Notes: generated by a model from the letters alone, not told the origin. 64,000 nt of DNA from Trichlorobacter thiogenes (GCF_900167465.1 NZ_FUWR01000006.1:62001-126000); one strand, 5' to 3'. Shown: positions 8,860-17,564, counted from the first letter of the stretch. Translations and numbers: made by a program.

Positions 8860-10143
8860 GTGTTCCGTCACCTGTTACTCATCATTCTGCTCTGTCTGGC
8901 AACATCCGCCTCTGCCGGTGCGCCGTCCTCTTCCATTAACCTGAGTGTTGAAGCCCCGGCAGCTGATCTCAGCGCTATTGTAAACCAGTCACTGCCCAAG
9001 GATCTGTACAAGGGGCAAGGTGGTCTGGGCACAGCGGTGACGGTTCAGCGCACCGGGCCTGTGGTAATAACAGCCAGCGATAACTTTATCTACCTGACCC
9101 TGCCGGTGCAGTTGGTCTTCAGCTATGGCTTCTATGAAAGCTATCCGTTGCGGGCCGGGCTGCGTTTTAAGGCCAGGATAAACGTTACCCCGGACTGGCA
9201 GCTGAAGACCGAGCTGTACTATACCGGCCTGTCAGACAATCTGGCTGACACCCTTAAGCTAGGGCCGCTTTCCCTGAAACCGAAAAGTATGGTTGAAGGC
9301 ATTACCCAGCCGGTACAACGGCTGCTGGCGCCGATCATCGATAACAAGGTAAACGATGCGGTCCAGTTGCGGGCCAAGGTTGCCCCCCTGTGGCAGAACG
9401 CCTTTAACCCGTCCATGGTCAGCAAGGAGTTCAGTACCTGGCTGAAACTGACACCGGAAAAGATTGTCATGAGTCCGCTGCTGGCCACAAACAATCAGAT
9501 CAGACTGTCGATTGGTGTTATCACCGGCGCAGCCATAACCGTCGGGCCCAAACCGGCTGCAGCTCCGGCGCGGCCCCTGCCGCCGGTACAGCAGGTATCG
9601 GCCTTTGATAAGCATTTTAATATCCAGCTTGCCACCGATATCTTTTTTGAAGATCTGGTAACGGCCCTGAACCCGGTCTTGCTGGACAAGACCTTTGGTG
9701 AAGACAAGAAGATCACCATCAAAAAGTTCAGCATGAAAGGTGAAGAAGGACGTTTGATGGTGAACCTGACCAGTACCGGTGATTTTGACGGCGAGCTGAC
9801 CGTGCTGGCCAAGCCGGTCTACAGCCCGCAGACCAACCGCCTGACCTTTGAAGAGGTTGATTTTGACACCAAAAACGCCGGATGGCTGATCAGCACCGGC
9901 AGTTGGCTGTTTAGCAGCAAAATCCGCAGCACCATTAAAGAGAAGCTGGACAGCGCCGTGGTGGAACAGTTGGAAAAGGCCCGCGTCAAGGCATCCGCAT
10001 CCCTGTCAACAATGCAGCTGGCCGAGCGGGTCAGGCTGACCGGCACGGTTAAAGCGCTCTCACTGGGAGAAGCGGCGGTGCTGAATGATCGCCTGTCTGT
10101 TCAGGTTGTTGCGCAAGGTGAGGCCGGGGTGATTTTAAAGTAA
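8860..10143 (+). CDS. DUF4403 family exported protein
   Basis: I prefer the GTG at 8860: AAGGAG lies at 8846-8851 and the frame then opens with a clean signal peptide (FRHLLLIILLCLATSASA). The 427-aa product alternates beta-rich segments and carries the DUF4403 hallmarks, including LGPLSLKPKSMVEGITQPVQRLLAPIIDNKVN near residue 140 and a late VDFDTKNAGWLISTGSWLFSSKIR. The family is conserved in Gram-negative bacteria and of unknown function; an envelope or lipid-binding role is only a guess. It probably has its own transcript, 45 bp after ccdB. Confidence 0.7.
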   Translation: MFRHLLLIILLCLATSASAGAPSSSINLSVEAPAADLSAIVNQSLPKDLYKGQGGLGTAVTVQRTGPVVITASDNFIYLTLPVQLVFSYGFYESYPLRAGLRFKARINVTPDWQLKTELYYTGLSDNLADTLKLGPLSLKPKSMVEGITQPVQRLLAPIIDNKVNDAVQLRAKVAPLWQNAFNPSMVSKEFSTWLKLTPEKIVMSPLLATNNQIRLSIGVITGAAITVGPKPAAAPARPLPPVQQVSAFDKHFNIQLATDIFFEDLVTALNPVLLDKTFGEDKKITIKKFSMKGEEGRLMVNLTSTGDFDGELTVLAKPVYSPQTNRLTFEEVDFDTKNAGWLISTGSWLFSSKIRSTIKEKLDSAVVEQLEKARVKASASLSTMQLAERVRLTGTVKALSLGEAAVLNDRLSVQVVAQGEAGVILK

Positions 10144-10182
10144 TGCGGGTGCATACCAGCTAACGCAGCTGTACCGAATCGA

Positions 10183-10239
10183 TTGACACCCCAAAGGCCA
10201 TGACGTATAATATATAAACATATGTACGTCATGGCCTTT
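10183..10239 (+). promoter_or_regulatory. Consensus sigma-70 promoter overlapped by a perfect operator-like dyad
   Basis: TTGACA (10183-10188), a 17-bp spacer and TATAAT (10206-10211) match the sigma-70 consensus at every position. A perfect 15-bp inverted repeat, AAAGGCCATGACGTA at 10193-10207 with its complement at 10225-10239, straddles the -10 box with 17 bp between arms. This is the expected layout for autorepression by the antitoxin encoded at 10256. Confidence 0.8.
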
Positions 10240-10255
10240 TATTGGAGCAACCATC

Positions 10256-10498
10256 ATGCAAACCAAACTCACACTGCGACTGGAAGATCATCTGATTGAA
10301 CAGGCTAAAGTCTATGCGGCGCAAGCCGGAAAATCTGTTTCTCAGGTAGTGGCCGATTACTTCAGGCTGCTAACCTCACAGAAACCTCAGATGGTCTCAC
10401 CTTCCAGCCCCATAACCCAGTCACTGCGTGGCCTCCTGCGGGAATCAAAGCTGGATGAGAATGACTACCGAGCCTATCTGGAGGAGAAACACCGGTGA
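10256..10498 (+). CDS. Antitoxin of a PIN-domain toxin pair (DUF6364/RHH-like)
   Basis: The 80-aa protein opens MQTKLTLRLEDHLIEQAKVYAAQAGKSVSQVVADYF, a ribbon-helix-helix fold (strand TKLTLRL, helices LIEQAKVYA and SVSQVVADYF), as in DUF6364-type antitoxins. The C-terminal tail (SLRGLLRESKLDENDYRAYLEEKHR) is the expected toxin-binding part. The last codons overlap the PIN toxin start as GTGA. The perfect dyad in its promoter is the likely binding site of this protein. Confidence 0.78.
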   Translation: MQTKLTLRLEDHLIEQAKVYAAQAGKSVSQVVADYFRLLTSQKPQMVSPSSPITQSLRGLLRESKLDENDYRAYLEEKHR

Positions 10499-10917
10499 AA
10501 CTGCTGCTAGACACTAACATTGTCCTTGATCTGCTCATGGATCGGACACCATTTGCCGACTCCGCTGCAGAACTGTTTTCAAAGGTTGAAGACGGAACCG
10601 TCAGCGGCTGCCTCTGCGCCACCACCATCACCACGATCTTTTACCTGACTGCAAAGGCAGTAGGTCCAGCGCAGGCTCAGCAGGAAATAAAAAAGCTGCT
10701 GCAACTGTTTGAAATAGCTCCAGTCAACCGTACTGTTCTTGAATCTGCAGTGGGAGCAGGATTTGCTGATTTCGAAGACGCAGTGATCTACCAGTCTGCC
10801 TGTTATATCGGGGCCGAAGCGATTGTTACGCGCAATATGAAGGATTTCAGCAAATCAAAAATACCGGTGTACACGGCGGAAGAGATGGTACATACACTCA
10901 GATTACGTACTTTGTAG
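10495..10917 (+). CDS. PIN-domain ribonuclease toxin (VapC-like)
   Basis: The GTG start at 10495 overlaps the antitoxin stop by four bases. The 140-aa product has the PIN acidic residues: Asp6 in LLLDTNIVLDLL, Asp92/Asp95 in GFADFEDAVIYQSA, and the TRNMKDF motif near residue 112. VapC-type toxins cleave specific RNAs with a metal-dependent PIN active site. The conserved YxxAxxxGAEAIVTRNxKDF block is as in chromosomal PIN/DUF6364 pairs. Co-translation with the antitoxin supports a functional pair. Confidence 0.85.
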   Translation: MKLLLDTNIVLDLLMDRTPFADSAAELFSKVEDGTVSGCLCATTITTIFYLTAKAVGPAQAQQEIKKLLQLFEIAPVNRTVLESAVGAGFADFEDAVIYQSACYIGAEAIVTRNMKDFSKSKIPVYTAEEMVHTLRLRTL

Positions 10918-10930
10918 AGAGCACTACACC

Positions 10931-11914
10931 ATGACTGATCAAACCAGCAACATACTGATTTATCAGGCTACTGACGGCAAGGCCATGCTGGAGGTCAAAC
11001 TTGACCAGGAAACTGTCTGGCTAACGCAAAAACAGATGGCCATGTTATTTGGCAAAACTGTTCCGACAATCAATGAACATATAAAAAACGCCTTTAAAGA
11101 GAGTGAGCTTGAAGAAAATTCAGTTATTCGGAATTTCCGAATAACTGCAACTGACGGCAAACAATATGATACGGCCCACTACAACCTTGATGTTATCATC
11201 TCTGTCGGCTACCGCGTTAAATCCCAGCAGGGAACCAGATTCCGTCAATGGGCCACCAAAACCCTGCGGGACCACCTGGTTAAAGGCTACACCCTCAACC
11301 AGCAACGCCTGCAGGAACAGACCGAGAAGCTGAACGACCTGCGCAAGACCGTTACCCTGCTGGAGCAAACGATTGCCCAACAGGAAATCGGGCTTGAAGA
11401 GGCCAAGGGCTTGCTGGCGGTTATCACTGACTACGCCTATGCCCTGACCACGCTGGATCGCTACGACCACGGCACCCTTAGCATCGGCTCCACCACCCAG
11501 AATAGCGATTATGTTCTCGGGTACGATGAGGCGATCAGTATTGTAGCCTCAATGAAGGGGGAGTTTGGTGGGCTGTTTGGTCTGGAGAAGGATGACGGCT
11601 TCAAGAGTGCTTTAGCTACCATCTACCAGACCTTTGGTGGTAAAGAGTTGTACCCCAGTGTGGAGGAAAAGGCTGCCAACCTGCTCTACTTTGTAGTCAA
11701 GAACCACGCCTTTTCCGATGGTAACAAACGGATTGCTGCGGCACTGTTCGTCTACTTCCTGGGCGGCTGTAACTGTCTCTACCGGCCAGATGGTGGCAAA
11801 CGTCTGGCTGACAACGCCCTGGTGGCGCTGACCCTGCTGATTGCCGAGAGCAGGCCGGAAGAGAAGGATACGATTGTGAAGGTCGTGGTGAATCTGATTA
11901 ACCGGGAGAATTAG
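10931..11914 (+). CDS. RhuM-like / Fic (DOC) fusion protein
   Basis: The 327-aa product has an N-terminal RhuM-type domain (residues 1-125, with VWLTQKQMAMLFG, VIRNFRITATDGKQYDTAHYNLD and FRQWATKTLRDHL). A coiled coil follows (126-160), then a C-terminal Fic/DOC domain (about 165-327) whose active-site loop reads HAFSDGNKR at 259-267, matching HxFx(D/E)GNxxR. Fic enzymes transfer AMP or another group from a nucleotide to a protein hydroxyl. RhuM proteins were first noted on pathogenicity islands. The gene follows the PIN pair by 13 bp and may share its transcript. Target unknown; a toxin or stress-defence role is inferred. Confidence 0.8.
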   Translation: MTDQTSNILIYQATDGKAMLEVKLDQETVWLTQKQMAMLFGKTVPTINEHIKNAFKESELEENSVIRNFRITATDGKQYDTAHYNLDVIISVGYRVKSQQGTRFRQWATKTLRDHLVKGYTLNQQRLQEQTEKLNDLRKTVTLLEQTIAQQEIGLEEAKGLLAVITDYAYALTTLDRYDHGTLSIGSTTQNSDYVLGYDEAISIVASMKGEFGGLFGLEKDDGFKSALATIYQTFGGKELYPSVEEKAANLLYFVVKNHAFSDGNKRIAAALFVYFLGGCNCLYRPDGGKRLADNALVALTLLIAESRPEEKDTIVKVVVNLINREN

Positions 11915-11952
11915 CGAGGACTACCGGAATAAATGTTCAGTTTGGGAAGATC

Positions 11953-11976
11953 ACCGGTTCACGCGCGTGAACCGGT
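11953..11976. repeat. Perfect 24-bp palindrome
   Basis: ACCGGTTCACGC is followed directly by its complement, with no loop base, between the RhuM-Fic gene and the small membrane protein gene. No T-run follows. It could be a protein-binding site or a weak terminator. Confidence 0.55.
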
Positions 11977-12009
11977 CAATAATGAGTTATGTGAGGGAAA
12001 GTTGTAACC

Positions 12010-12327
12010 ATGTTTATTAAAGAAAAAAAGAGCAACAGAATGCTACGAAGCGTTTTCAAGGCCGTCATCTTGGCTACCGGAAGCTACTCGATATTCGCAA
12101 TGTACATACTGAAAAAGCATAATGACATCTATCTGTGGGTTGCCATTCTATCCCTTACAGGAGCTTTTATCTTTGATCGTGTCACTTTCAAAGGATATTC
12201 CCAGATGGAATATTTCGAGGGACAGAGAGACAAGCGTAAACAAAAGAGAGAATTGTGGATTATCGCCGGCCTCTTCCTGCTAATCATCATTATTGGACTC
12301 CTTGCCTATCTGTTAGATTGGAAATAG
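12010..12327 (+). CDS. Small hypothetical membrane protein, 105 aa
   Basis: ATG at 12010; the upstream GAGGG at about 11992 is a fair ribosome site. The product has three hydrophobic segments, roughly residues 17-34, 40-56 and 82-101, and a charged stretch between the last two (EGQRDKRKQKRELW). It is basic and AT-rich compared with its neighbours, consistent with acquired DNA. I do not recognise a family. Confidence 0.55.
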   Translation: MFIKEKKSNRMLRSVFKAVILATGSYSIFAMYILKKHNDIYLWVAILSLTGAFIFDRVTFKGYSQMEYFEGQRDKRKQKRELWIIAGLFLLIIIIGLLAYLLDWK

Positions 12328-12455
12328 AAACACCGGAAACTAAGCATATAGCCACGTCCTTGGACCCCGACCGCCCCAAAAGACAGGGCGGGTCAAGGCC
12401 GACCCCGTTGCAACACACAGTACACGCAAAAATAGACCCAGAAACTGGACCCCCC

Positions 12456-15131
12456 ATGAATCCTGACAACAACACCCTTTACCTGATCGACGGTTCCTCC
12501 TACCTCTACCGGGCCTACTTTGCCATCAAGCGGCTGTCGTCTCCCAGCGGTTTTCCCACCAATGCCATCTACGGTTTTACCCAGATGCTGCTGAAGCTGC
12601 TGAAGGATTATCAGCCGCAGCACCTGGCCATGGTCTTTGATGTGGGGCGGGTCACCTTCCGCACTGAACTGTACCCGGCCTACAAGGCCAACCGGGCCGA
12701 GATGCCCGATGATCTGCGCCAACAGATCGGGCCGATCCGCGATCTGGTGCGGGCCTTCAACATCCCGGTGGTGGAACTGCAAGGGTTTGAGGCCGATGAC
12801 CTGATCGGCACCCTGGCAGCCCGTTGGGAAGCGACCGGCGGCAAGGTGGTGGTGGTGACAGGCGACAAGGATCTAATGCAGATTGTAACTGAGCAGACCA
12901 CCCTGCTGGATACCATGAAGAACGTGACCTCTGCCATCCCCCAGGTGCATGAGCGTTTTGGCGTGGGACCGGAAGGGGTGATCGACATCCTGGGGCTGGC
13001 CGGTGACACCTCCGACAACATCCCCGGTGTGCCGGGGATTGGCGAGAAAACCGCCATTAAGCTGGTCCAGCAGTTTGGCTCCATGGACAGTCTGCTGGAA
13101 CGGGCTACAGAGGTACCGGGCAAGGTTGGTGAAAAGCTGCGGGAGTTTAGCGAGCAAGCTCGGCTTTCCCGCACCCTGGCCACCATTATCAAGGATGTGC
13201 CCTATGAGTTGCACCCGGATCAGTTGCTGGCCCAGGAGCCGGATACCGAGCGACTGAATGAGCTGTTCAAGCTGTACGGCTTCCACACCCTGATCAAGGA
13301 GATGACCGCCCAGGCCACCCTGCAGACTGACCAGTACCATTGCATCCTGGCGCCAGACGATCTGGAAAAACTGGCTCAGCGGCTGGAAGCAGCCCAAGCC
13401 TTTGCCTTTGATACCGAGACCACCGGCCTTGATCCACGCAGCGCAGAACTGGTGGGGATCTCCATTTCGCTGCAGGCCCACGAAGCATTCTACATCCCGG
13501 TGGGGCACCGCTATCTGGGGATGCCGGATCAGCTGCCACGGCAAACCGTGCTGGAGCGCCTGCGTGCCGCCTTTGGCAACCCGGCCATCCGCAAGATTGG
13601 GCAGAATCTGAAGTTTGACCTGCAGATACTGGCGGTTGCCGGACTGGAGGTCCAGGGCAGCTGGTGCGACACCATGCTCTGTTCCTACCTGCTAAACCCC
13701 TCCCGTGGTGGCCACGGCCTGGATGCCCTGGCGCAGGAGCATCTGAATCACAAGATGGTCTCCTACGACGAAGTGACCGGCTCTGGCAAGAACCGGATCT
13801 GCTTTAGCGAGGTGGAGGTTGAAAAGGCCACCCGCTATGCGGCCGAAGATGCCGATGCCACCTGGTTGTTGCATGAAAAACTGCTACCAATGCTGAAAGA
13901 GCAGGGGCTGGAGAAGCTGCTGTTTGAGCTGGAGATGCCGCTGATGGAGATCATGACCCGGATGGAACAGCATGGCGTGCTGCTGGATCTGGGCTATCTG
14001 GCTGAACTGGGCCATGGTTTTGGCGGGCGGATGCAGGAGCTGGAAAAGCGGATCATTGAACTGGCGGGCGGGCCGTTTAACCTTAACTCACCCAAGCAGC
14101 TGGAAGAGGTGCTGTTTGAGCGGCTGGGCCTGCAGGCAGGCAAGAAAACCAAGGGCAAGACCGGCCGCTCCACTGACAATGAGGTACTGACCGGCCTGGC
14201 AGAGGAACATGAGATTGCCCGGCTGTTGTTGGATTACCGCGGACTGGCAAAACTGAAGTCCACCTACACCGACGCCTTGGCTAAGCTGACAGATAAACAA
14301 GGCCGTGTCCATACCTCCTATAATCAGGCGGTAACTGCCACCGGACGGCTTTCTTCTTCGGAGCCGAACCTGCAGAATATCCCGATCCGCACTGATGAAG
14401 GCCGCCGTATCCGCGAGGCGTTTATCGCCCCGGCAGGCAGCTGTATCCTGGCAGCTGACTATTCCCAGATTGAACTGCGGGTGCTGGCCCACCTCTCGGG
14501 TGATCCGGTTTTCTGCGATGCCTTCAGCCGTGATGAGGACATCCACACCCGTACTGCCAGCGAGGTGTTTGAAATTTTCCCGGAGATGGTTACCTCTGAG
14601 ATGCGTCGTCAGGCCAAGACCATCAACTTTGGCATCATCTATGGCCAGGGGGCGTTTTCTTTGGCCAAGCAGCTGGGGGTTGCCCGCAACGTGGCAGAGA
14701 AGTTTATTGCTGCCTACAAAGAGCGCCATTGCGGGGCGATTGCCTTTCTTGATTCCTGCATCAGCAGCGCAAAAGAGACAGGATACGTCACAACCATCTT
14801 GGGACGTAAACTGCCGATTGCAGATATCACCAGCAGCAACGGCAACCTGCGCTCCTTTGCTGAACGCAACGCCATCAACTACCCGATTCAGGGTTCTGCT
14901 GCCGATATCATCAAGCAGGCCATGCTTGGCGTGGATCGCGCCATCCGTGCCGAAGGGCTGCAGAGCCGCCTGATCATGCAGGTGCATGACGAACTGGTCT
15001 TTGAGGTCATAGAATCTGAGCTGGAACAGATGCGGGAACTGGTAAATCGGGAGATGTCCCAGGCTGTGGCGCTGAAGGTACCGCTTAAAGTGGATATCAA
15101 CTTTGGCAAGAACTGGAGCGAAGCCCACTGA
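12456..15131 (+). CDS. polA: DNA polymerase I
   Basis: I place the start at ATG 12456, which gives MNPDNNTLYLIDGSSYLYRAYFAIK, the usual beginning of the family; the longer frame adds 67 unrelated residues. The 891-aa enzyme has a 5'-3' exonuclease (about 1-290), a proofreading 3'-5' exonuclease with FDTETTGLD (about 310-490), and a family A polymerase. The polymerase shows motif A DYSQIELRVLAHLSGD, motif B RRQAKTINFGIIYGQG and motif C QVHDELVFEV. All three activities therefore look intact. It fills gaps in repair and replaces Okazaki primers. No strong ribosome site precedes the ATG. Confidence 0.96.
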   Translation: MNPDNNTLYLIDGSSYLYRAYFAIKRLSSPSGFPTNAIYGFTQMLLKLLKDYQPQHLAMVFDVGRVTFRTELYPAYKANRAEMPDDLRQQIGPIRDLVRAFNIPVVELQGFEADDLIGTLAARWEATGGKVVVVTGDKDLMQIVTEQTTLLDTMKNVTSAIPQVHERFGVGPEGVIDILGLAGDTSDNIPGVPGIGEKTAIKLVQQFGSMDSLLERATEVPGKVGEKLREFSEQARLSRTLATIIKDVPYELHPDQLLAQEPDTERLNELFKLYGFHTLIKEMTAQATLQTDQYHCILAPDDLEKLAQRLEAAQAFAFDTETTGLDPRSAELVGISISLQAHEAFYIPVGHRYLGMPDQLPRQTVLERLRAAFGNPAIRKIGQNLKFDLQILAVAGLEVQGSWCDTMLCSYLLNPSRGGHGLDALAQEHLNHKMVSYDEVTGSGKNRICFSEVEVEKATRYAAEDADATWLLHEKLLPMLKEQGLEKLLFELEMPLMEIMTRMEQHGVLLDLGYLAELGHGFGGRMQELEKRIIELAGGPFNLNSPKQLEEVLFERLGLQAGKKTKGKTGRSTDNEVLTGLAEEHEIARLLLDYRGLAKLKSTYTDALAKLTDKQGRVHTSYNQAVTATGRLSSSEPNLQNIPIRTDEGRRIREAFIAPAGSCILAADYSQIELRVLAHLSGDPVFCDAFSRDEDIHTRTASEVFEIFPEMVTSEMRRQAKTINFGIIYGQGAFSLAKQLGVARNVAEKFIAAYKERHCGAIAFLDSCISSAKETGYVTTILGRKLPIADITSSNGNLRSFAERNAINYPIQGSAADIIKQAMLGVDRAIRAEGLQSRLIMQVHDELVFEVIESELEQMRELVNREMSQAVALKVPLKVDINFGKNWSEAH

Positions 15132-15139
15132 TACCGCTT

Positions 15140-15250
15140 CCAGATCGCGGCGCTCTCTTCGTTGGCTCGTCATCGGCTCCTCGTCGTATGGTCATATACG
15201 CCTGCGTCGCCGAATTCCTCGCCGCCTTGAGATCATCCACGATCTGAAAC
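15140..15250. repeat. Nested inverted-repeat intergenic element
   Basis: Between polA and recO lies a GC-rich stretch that folds on itself: GCGGCG (15147-15152) with CGCCGC (15220-15225), inner GGC/GCC pairs, and CGTAT...ATACG at the tip. Only one copy is in the window. The look is that of a REP-like intergenic repeat. Confidence 0.4.
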
Positions 15251-15262
15251 CGGGGTAAAAGC

Positions 15263-15892
15263 ATGACTATGAAATCCGAGCAATGTCACGCCATAATCCT
15301 TTCAACCCTTAACTACGGGGAGAGCGACCGGATTGTCTCACTCTTCACCCTGGAACATGGTCGTCTGCGAGGGTTTGCCAAGTCTGCGCGGGCCAGTCGT
15401 AAGCGGTTTGGCGGACAGCTGGAACCGACCAATCGGCTTGAAGTAACCTTGTCCCTGAAAGAAGACGGTTTAAGCAGGATTGAACGGATCGAGCAGAGCA
15501 GTTGCTACCCGGAACTGCGTGAACAGCTTGAATCTCTGGCCTTGGCACTGTATGCTTGCGAACTGGTTGAGGCGTTGACCCCGGAAGGACATCCCCTGCC
15601 CAGACTGTTCAGGCTGCTGTCCACGCTGTTTGACCATCTGGCAGCCCAGACAGGATCAGCAGCAGACCGCCGTTTTTTTGAAATAAACGTCCTGAATATT
15701 CTGGGCTATCGTCCGGTACTGGATACAGCACTGCTGCAACCGCTTTCTGATTGCATGAAGACCGGCAGTTTTGGAAAAATCAGGTTTTCTGATACAGAGC
15801 TGGAGGCAGCAGGACGCCTGCTGGATCGACAGATCAGCAGCCACTGTACCCATCCACTAAAAAGCAGGGCATTTCTTGACAACCTGAACTGA
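15263..15892 (+). CDS. recO: DNA repair protein RecO
   Basis: The 209-aa product starts MTMKSEQCHAIILSTLNYGESDRIVSLFTLEHG, the OB-fold start of RecO, followed by the GFAKSARASRKRFGGQLEP signature. RecO works with RecR (and RecF) to load RecA on SSB-coated DNA in gap repair. The protein is shorter than the usual ~240 aa. The CxxC...CxxC zinc ribbon that normally follows GYRPVLD is missing; the chain goes directly to the C-terminal helices. The ribosome site is weak. The next gene starts 26 bp downstream. Confidence 0.88.
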   Translation: MTMKSEQCHAIILSTLNYGESDRIVSLFTLEHGRLRGFAKSARASRKRFGGQLEPTNRLEVTLSLKEDGLSRIERIEQSSCYPELREQLESLALALYACELVEALTPEGHPLPRLFRLLSTLFDHLAAQTGSAADRRFFEINVLNILGYRPVLDTALLQPLSDCMKTGSFGKIRFSDTELEAAGRLLDRQISSHCTHPLKSRAFLDNLN

Positions 15893-15918
15893 AGCCGTTG
15901 AAAGAATAAGGATTAGCT

Positions 15919-16611
15919 ATGAGGCACCGCATATACAGCAGACTACTCGCACCAGCAGCACTGTTCAGTTCTGCACTGATGCTGTTTCTGGCACAGATCT
16001 CCTGGGCTGCCCCCGGTTTTGATCTGGATCTGAAAGAGCTAAAAAAGCCATCACAACCGACTGCACCCAAGAAGGCTGCCCCCCCCAGAAAAAAGAAGAG
16101 TGAGGCTAAGGCAACACCAAAGAAACAACCAGCAATTGCAGATGCAAAACCTGCAGTCAAGCAGCCTGAAATCGCCCTTACACCACTACCACAACCTGTT
16201 CCTGAACAGTCAGAACTGATTCTACACCGGGGAGATAATGCCTGCCAACTGGCTGAGCGGATTGCCGTTGCCTTGGCCCGCACGGTTCCGACAGAATCAC
16301 TGTTAAATGGCCTGGTCCTGAAACCGGTTGCCACGGTGAATCATGGGCAGCTGGATCTTATGGTAACCTGTGGACTTCAGATTGCTGAGGCCTATACCTA
16401 CAGCCGTCTGTTGGAGGAACACCAGGTGGAATTGGTAAACATCAGGGGGGATGAAACAGCAGGTCAGACAGCACAAAAGATTATTGATGCCCTTGCCCTC
16501 TCCTACCAGCAGGAACAAGTTGAGAAAGAGCTCGACGGCAGCACACGCATCTACCTCTTTCCGGCAGATGCACAACGCCAGCGCCCGTTACGGCTGGTAG
16601 TACAGCCCTGA
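15919..16611 (+). CDS. Hypothetical exported protein with Lys/Pro-rich linker
   Basis: ATG 15919 follows AAGGA (15907-15911). The 230-aa product has a signal peptide (hydrophobic residues 8-28, likely cut at SWAAP) and a Lys/Pro/Ala-rich linker (about 45-85). A folded C-terminal domain (100-230) has two cysteines (DNACQLAERI, MVTCGLQIAEAYTYSRLLE). I do not recognise the domain. The gene follows recO closely and converges on the TonB-like gene 9 bp away, so an envelope role is possible. Confidence 0.65.
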   Translation: MRHRIYSRLLAPAALFSSALMLFLAQISWAAPGFDLDLKELKKPSQPTAPKKAAPPRKKKSEAKATPKKQPAIADAKPAVKQPEIALTPLPQPVPEQSELILHRGDNACQLAERIAVALARTVPTESLLNGLVLKPVATVNHGQLDLMVTCGLQIAEAYTYSRLLEEHQVELVNIRGDETAGQTAQKIIDALALSYQQEQVEKELDGSTRIYLFPADAQRQRPLRLVVQP

Positions 16612-16620
16612 CCCCAAAAG

Positions 16621-17493
16621 CTACCGCAACCTGCCGCGGGCATTACCATACTGGAAGAATGCAATCAGATGAAACTCATCCTTGTCGTAGTTTTTGGGAA
16701 AGTTACCCATCGGTCCAAGCAGACGCAGTGTTCTAAATACCTCATCATCAAGTACCCGGCTACCGGAACTTTCCAGTAACTGAACCTTCTTGATCTCACC
16801 GTTTTTGCTAAAGGTAATCTTTACCGGCGTTACTCCCTCAATCCCCTTAAGCGCTGCCTCCTGCGGGTAACGCCAGACCCCGTACACCGCAGTTTCAAAA
16901 CGTTTCAGGAAAGAACCGAACTGAATATCATTGGTATTGAGACCGATACGGGTTGAACCATCATCAATATCATCGGCAAAACGACGACGATAGCTCTCTT
17001 CCAGCTTGGCCATCCGACTAGCACTGGGGGCCAGATTGGGCTGGGGTTTGGTACCTCCGCCCCCTCCTGTGCCTGCCTGTTGTTGCGGTTTACGACGTAA
17101 CAGCTCATTAACAGAACTGCCCGCTTCCGATGGCTTGGCAGGCGGGCCTGCCGGACCGGGACGTCCGGGGGCTGCTGAAGGCTTAACCCTGGCGGATTGA
17201 CGTGTTGGGGCTGTTCGGGGAGGAGTAGGAATACCTGGAGTTACCTGCCGGGGGGCGGTTTCTTTGGCTACTCGGCGACGCTGGTCTGATGGACGCGCCT
17301 TCTGGTCCTGCTGCGGAGTTGGAGGAGTCTTGAGCTCCGGCATATCCTGGAGATCAATAAAGGTAGGCTCTGAAATCTGCTGCTGTTGCTCCTTTGGCCA
17401 TAAATACCACGATACAAAGACTGCCACGTGCAGCACAATTGAAATGAGCAGCAGGTACAGAAACGTCTTTTCTACATACTGATCTGACGACAT
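16621..17493 (-). CDS. TonB family protein
   Basis: The 290-aa product has a short cytosolic start, one transmembrane helix (about 12-32), a long Pro/Gln/Gly-rich periplasmic spacer (about 45-165) and a C-terminal TonB-like domain. That domain contains VYGVWRYPQEAALKGIEGVTPVKITFSKNGEIKKVQLLESSGSRVLDDEV. TonB transmits proton-motive energy from ExbB/ExbD to outer-membrane transporters. ExbBD are not in the window, so it may serve another TonB-like function. The region before the ATG has GAGGG directly abutting it, an unusual spacing. Confidence 0.8.
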   Translation of the reverse strand: MSSDQYVEKTFLYLLLISIVLHVAVFVSWYLWPKEQQQQISEPTFIDLQDMPELKTPPTPQQDQKARPSDQRRRVAKETAPRQVTPGIPTPPRTAPTRQSARVKPSAAPGRPGPAGPPAKPSEAGSSVNELLRRKPQQQAGTGGGGGTKPQPNLAPSASRMAKLEESYRRRFADDIDDGSTRIGLNTNDIQFGSFLKRFETAVYGVWRYPQEAALKGIEGVTPVKITFSKNGEIKKVQLLESSGSRVLDDEVFRTLRLLGPMGNFPKNYDKDEFHLIAFFQYGNARGRLR

Positions 17494-17526
17494 CCCTCTG
17501 GCCAGGGGTACATCCTCCCAAAACTG

Positions 17527-17559
17527 GAGAGGGGATGCTTAAAATCCGCATCCCCTCTC
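17527..17559 (-). terminator. Rho-independent terminator of the 6S RNA gene
   Basis: A perfect 12-bp stem (17527-17538 with 17548-17559, 9-nt loop) is followed on the minus strand by CAGTTTT. It lies directly after the predicted 3' end of the RNA and before the TonB-like gene. Confidence 0.75.
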
Positions 17560-17564
17560 GTTGT

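Noticed and set aside
14088-15173. 361-codon minus-strand frame over polA and the following gap
   Set aside because: Antisense shadow of the polymerase domain; no ribosome site or domain.
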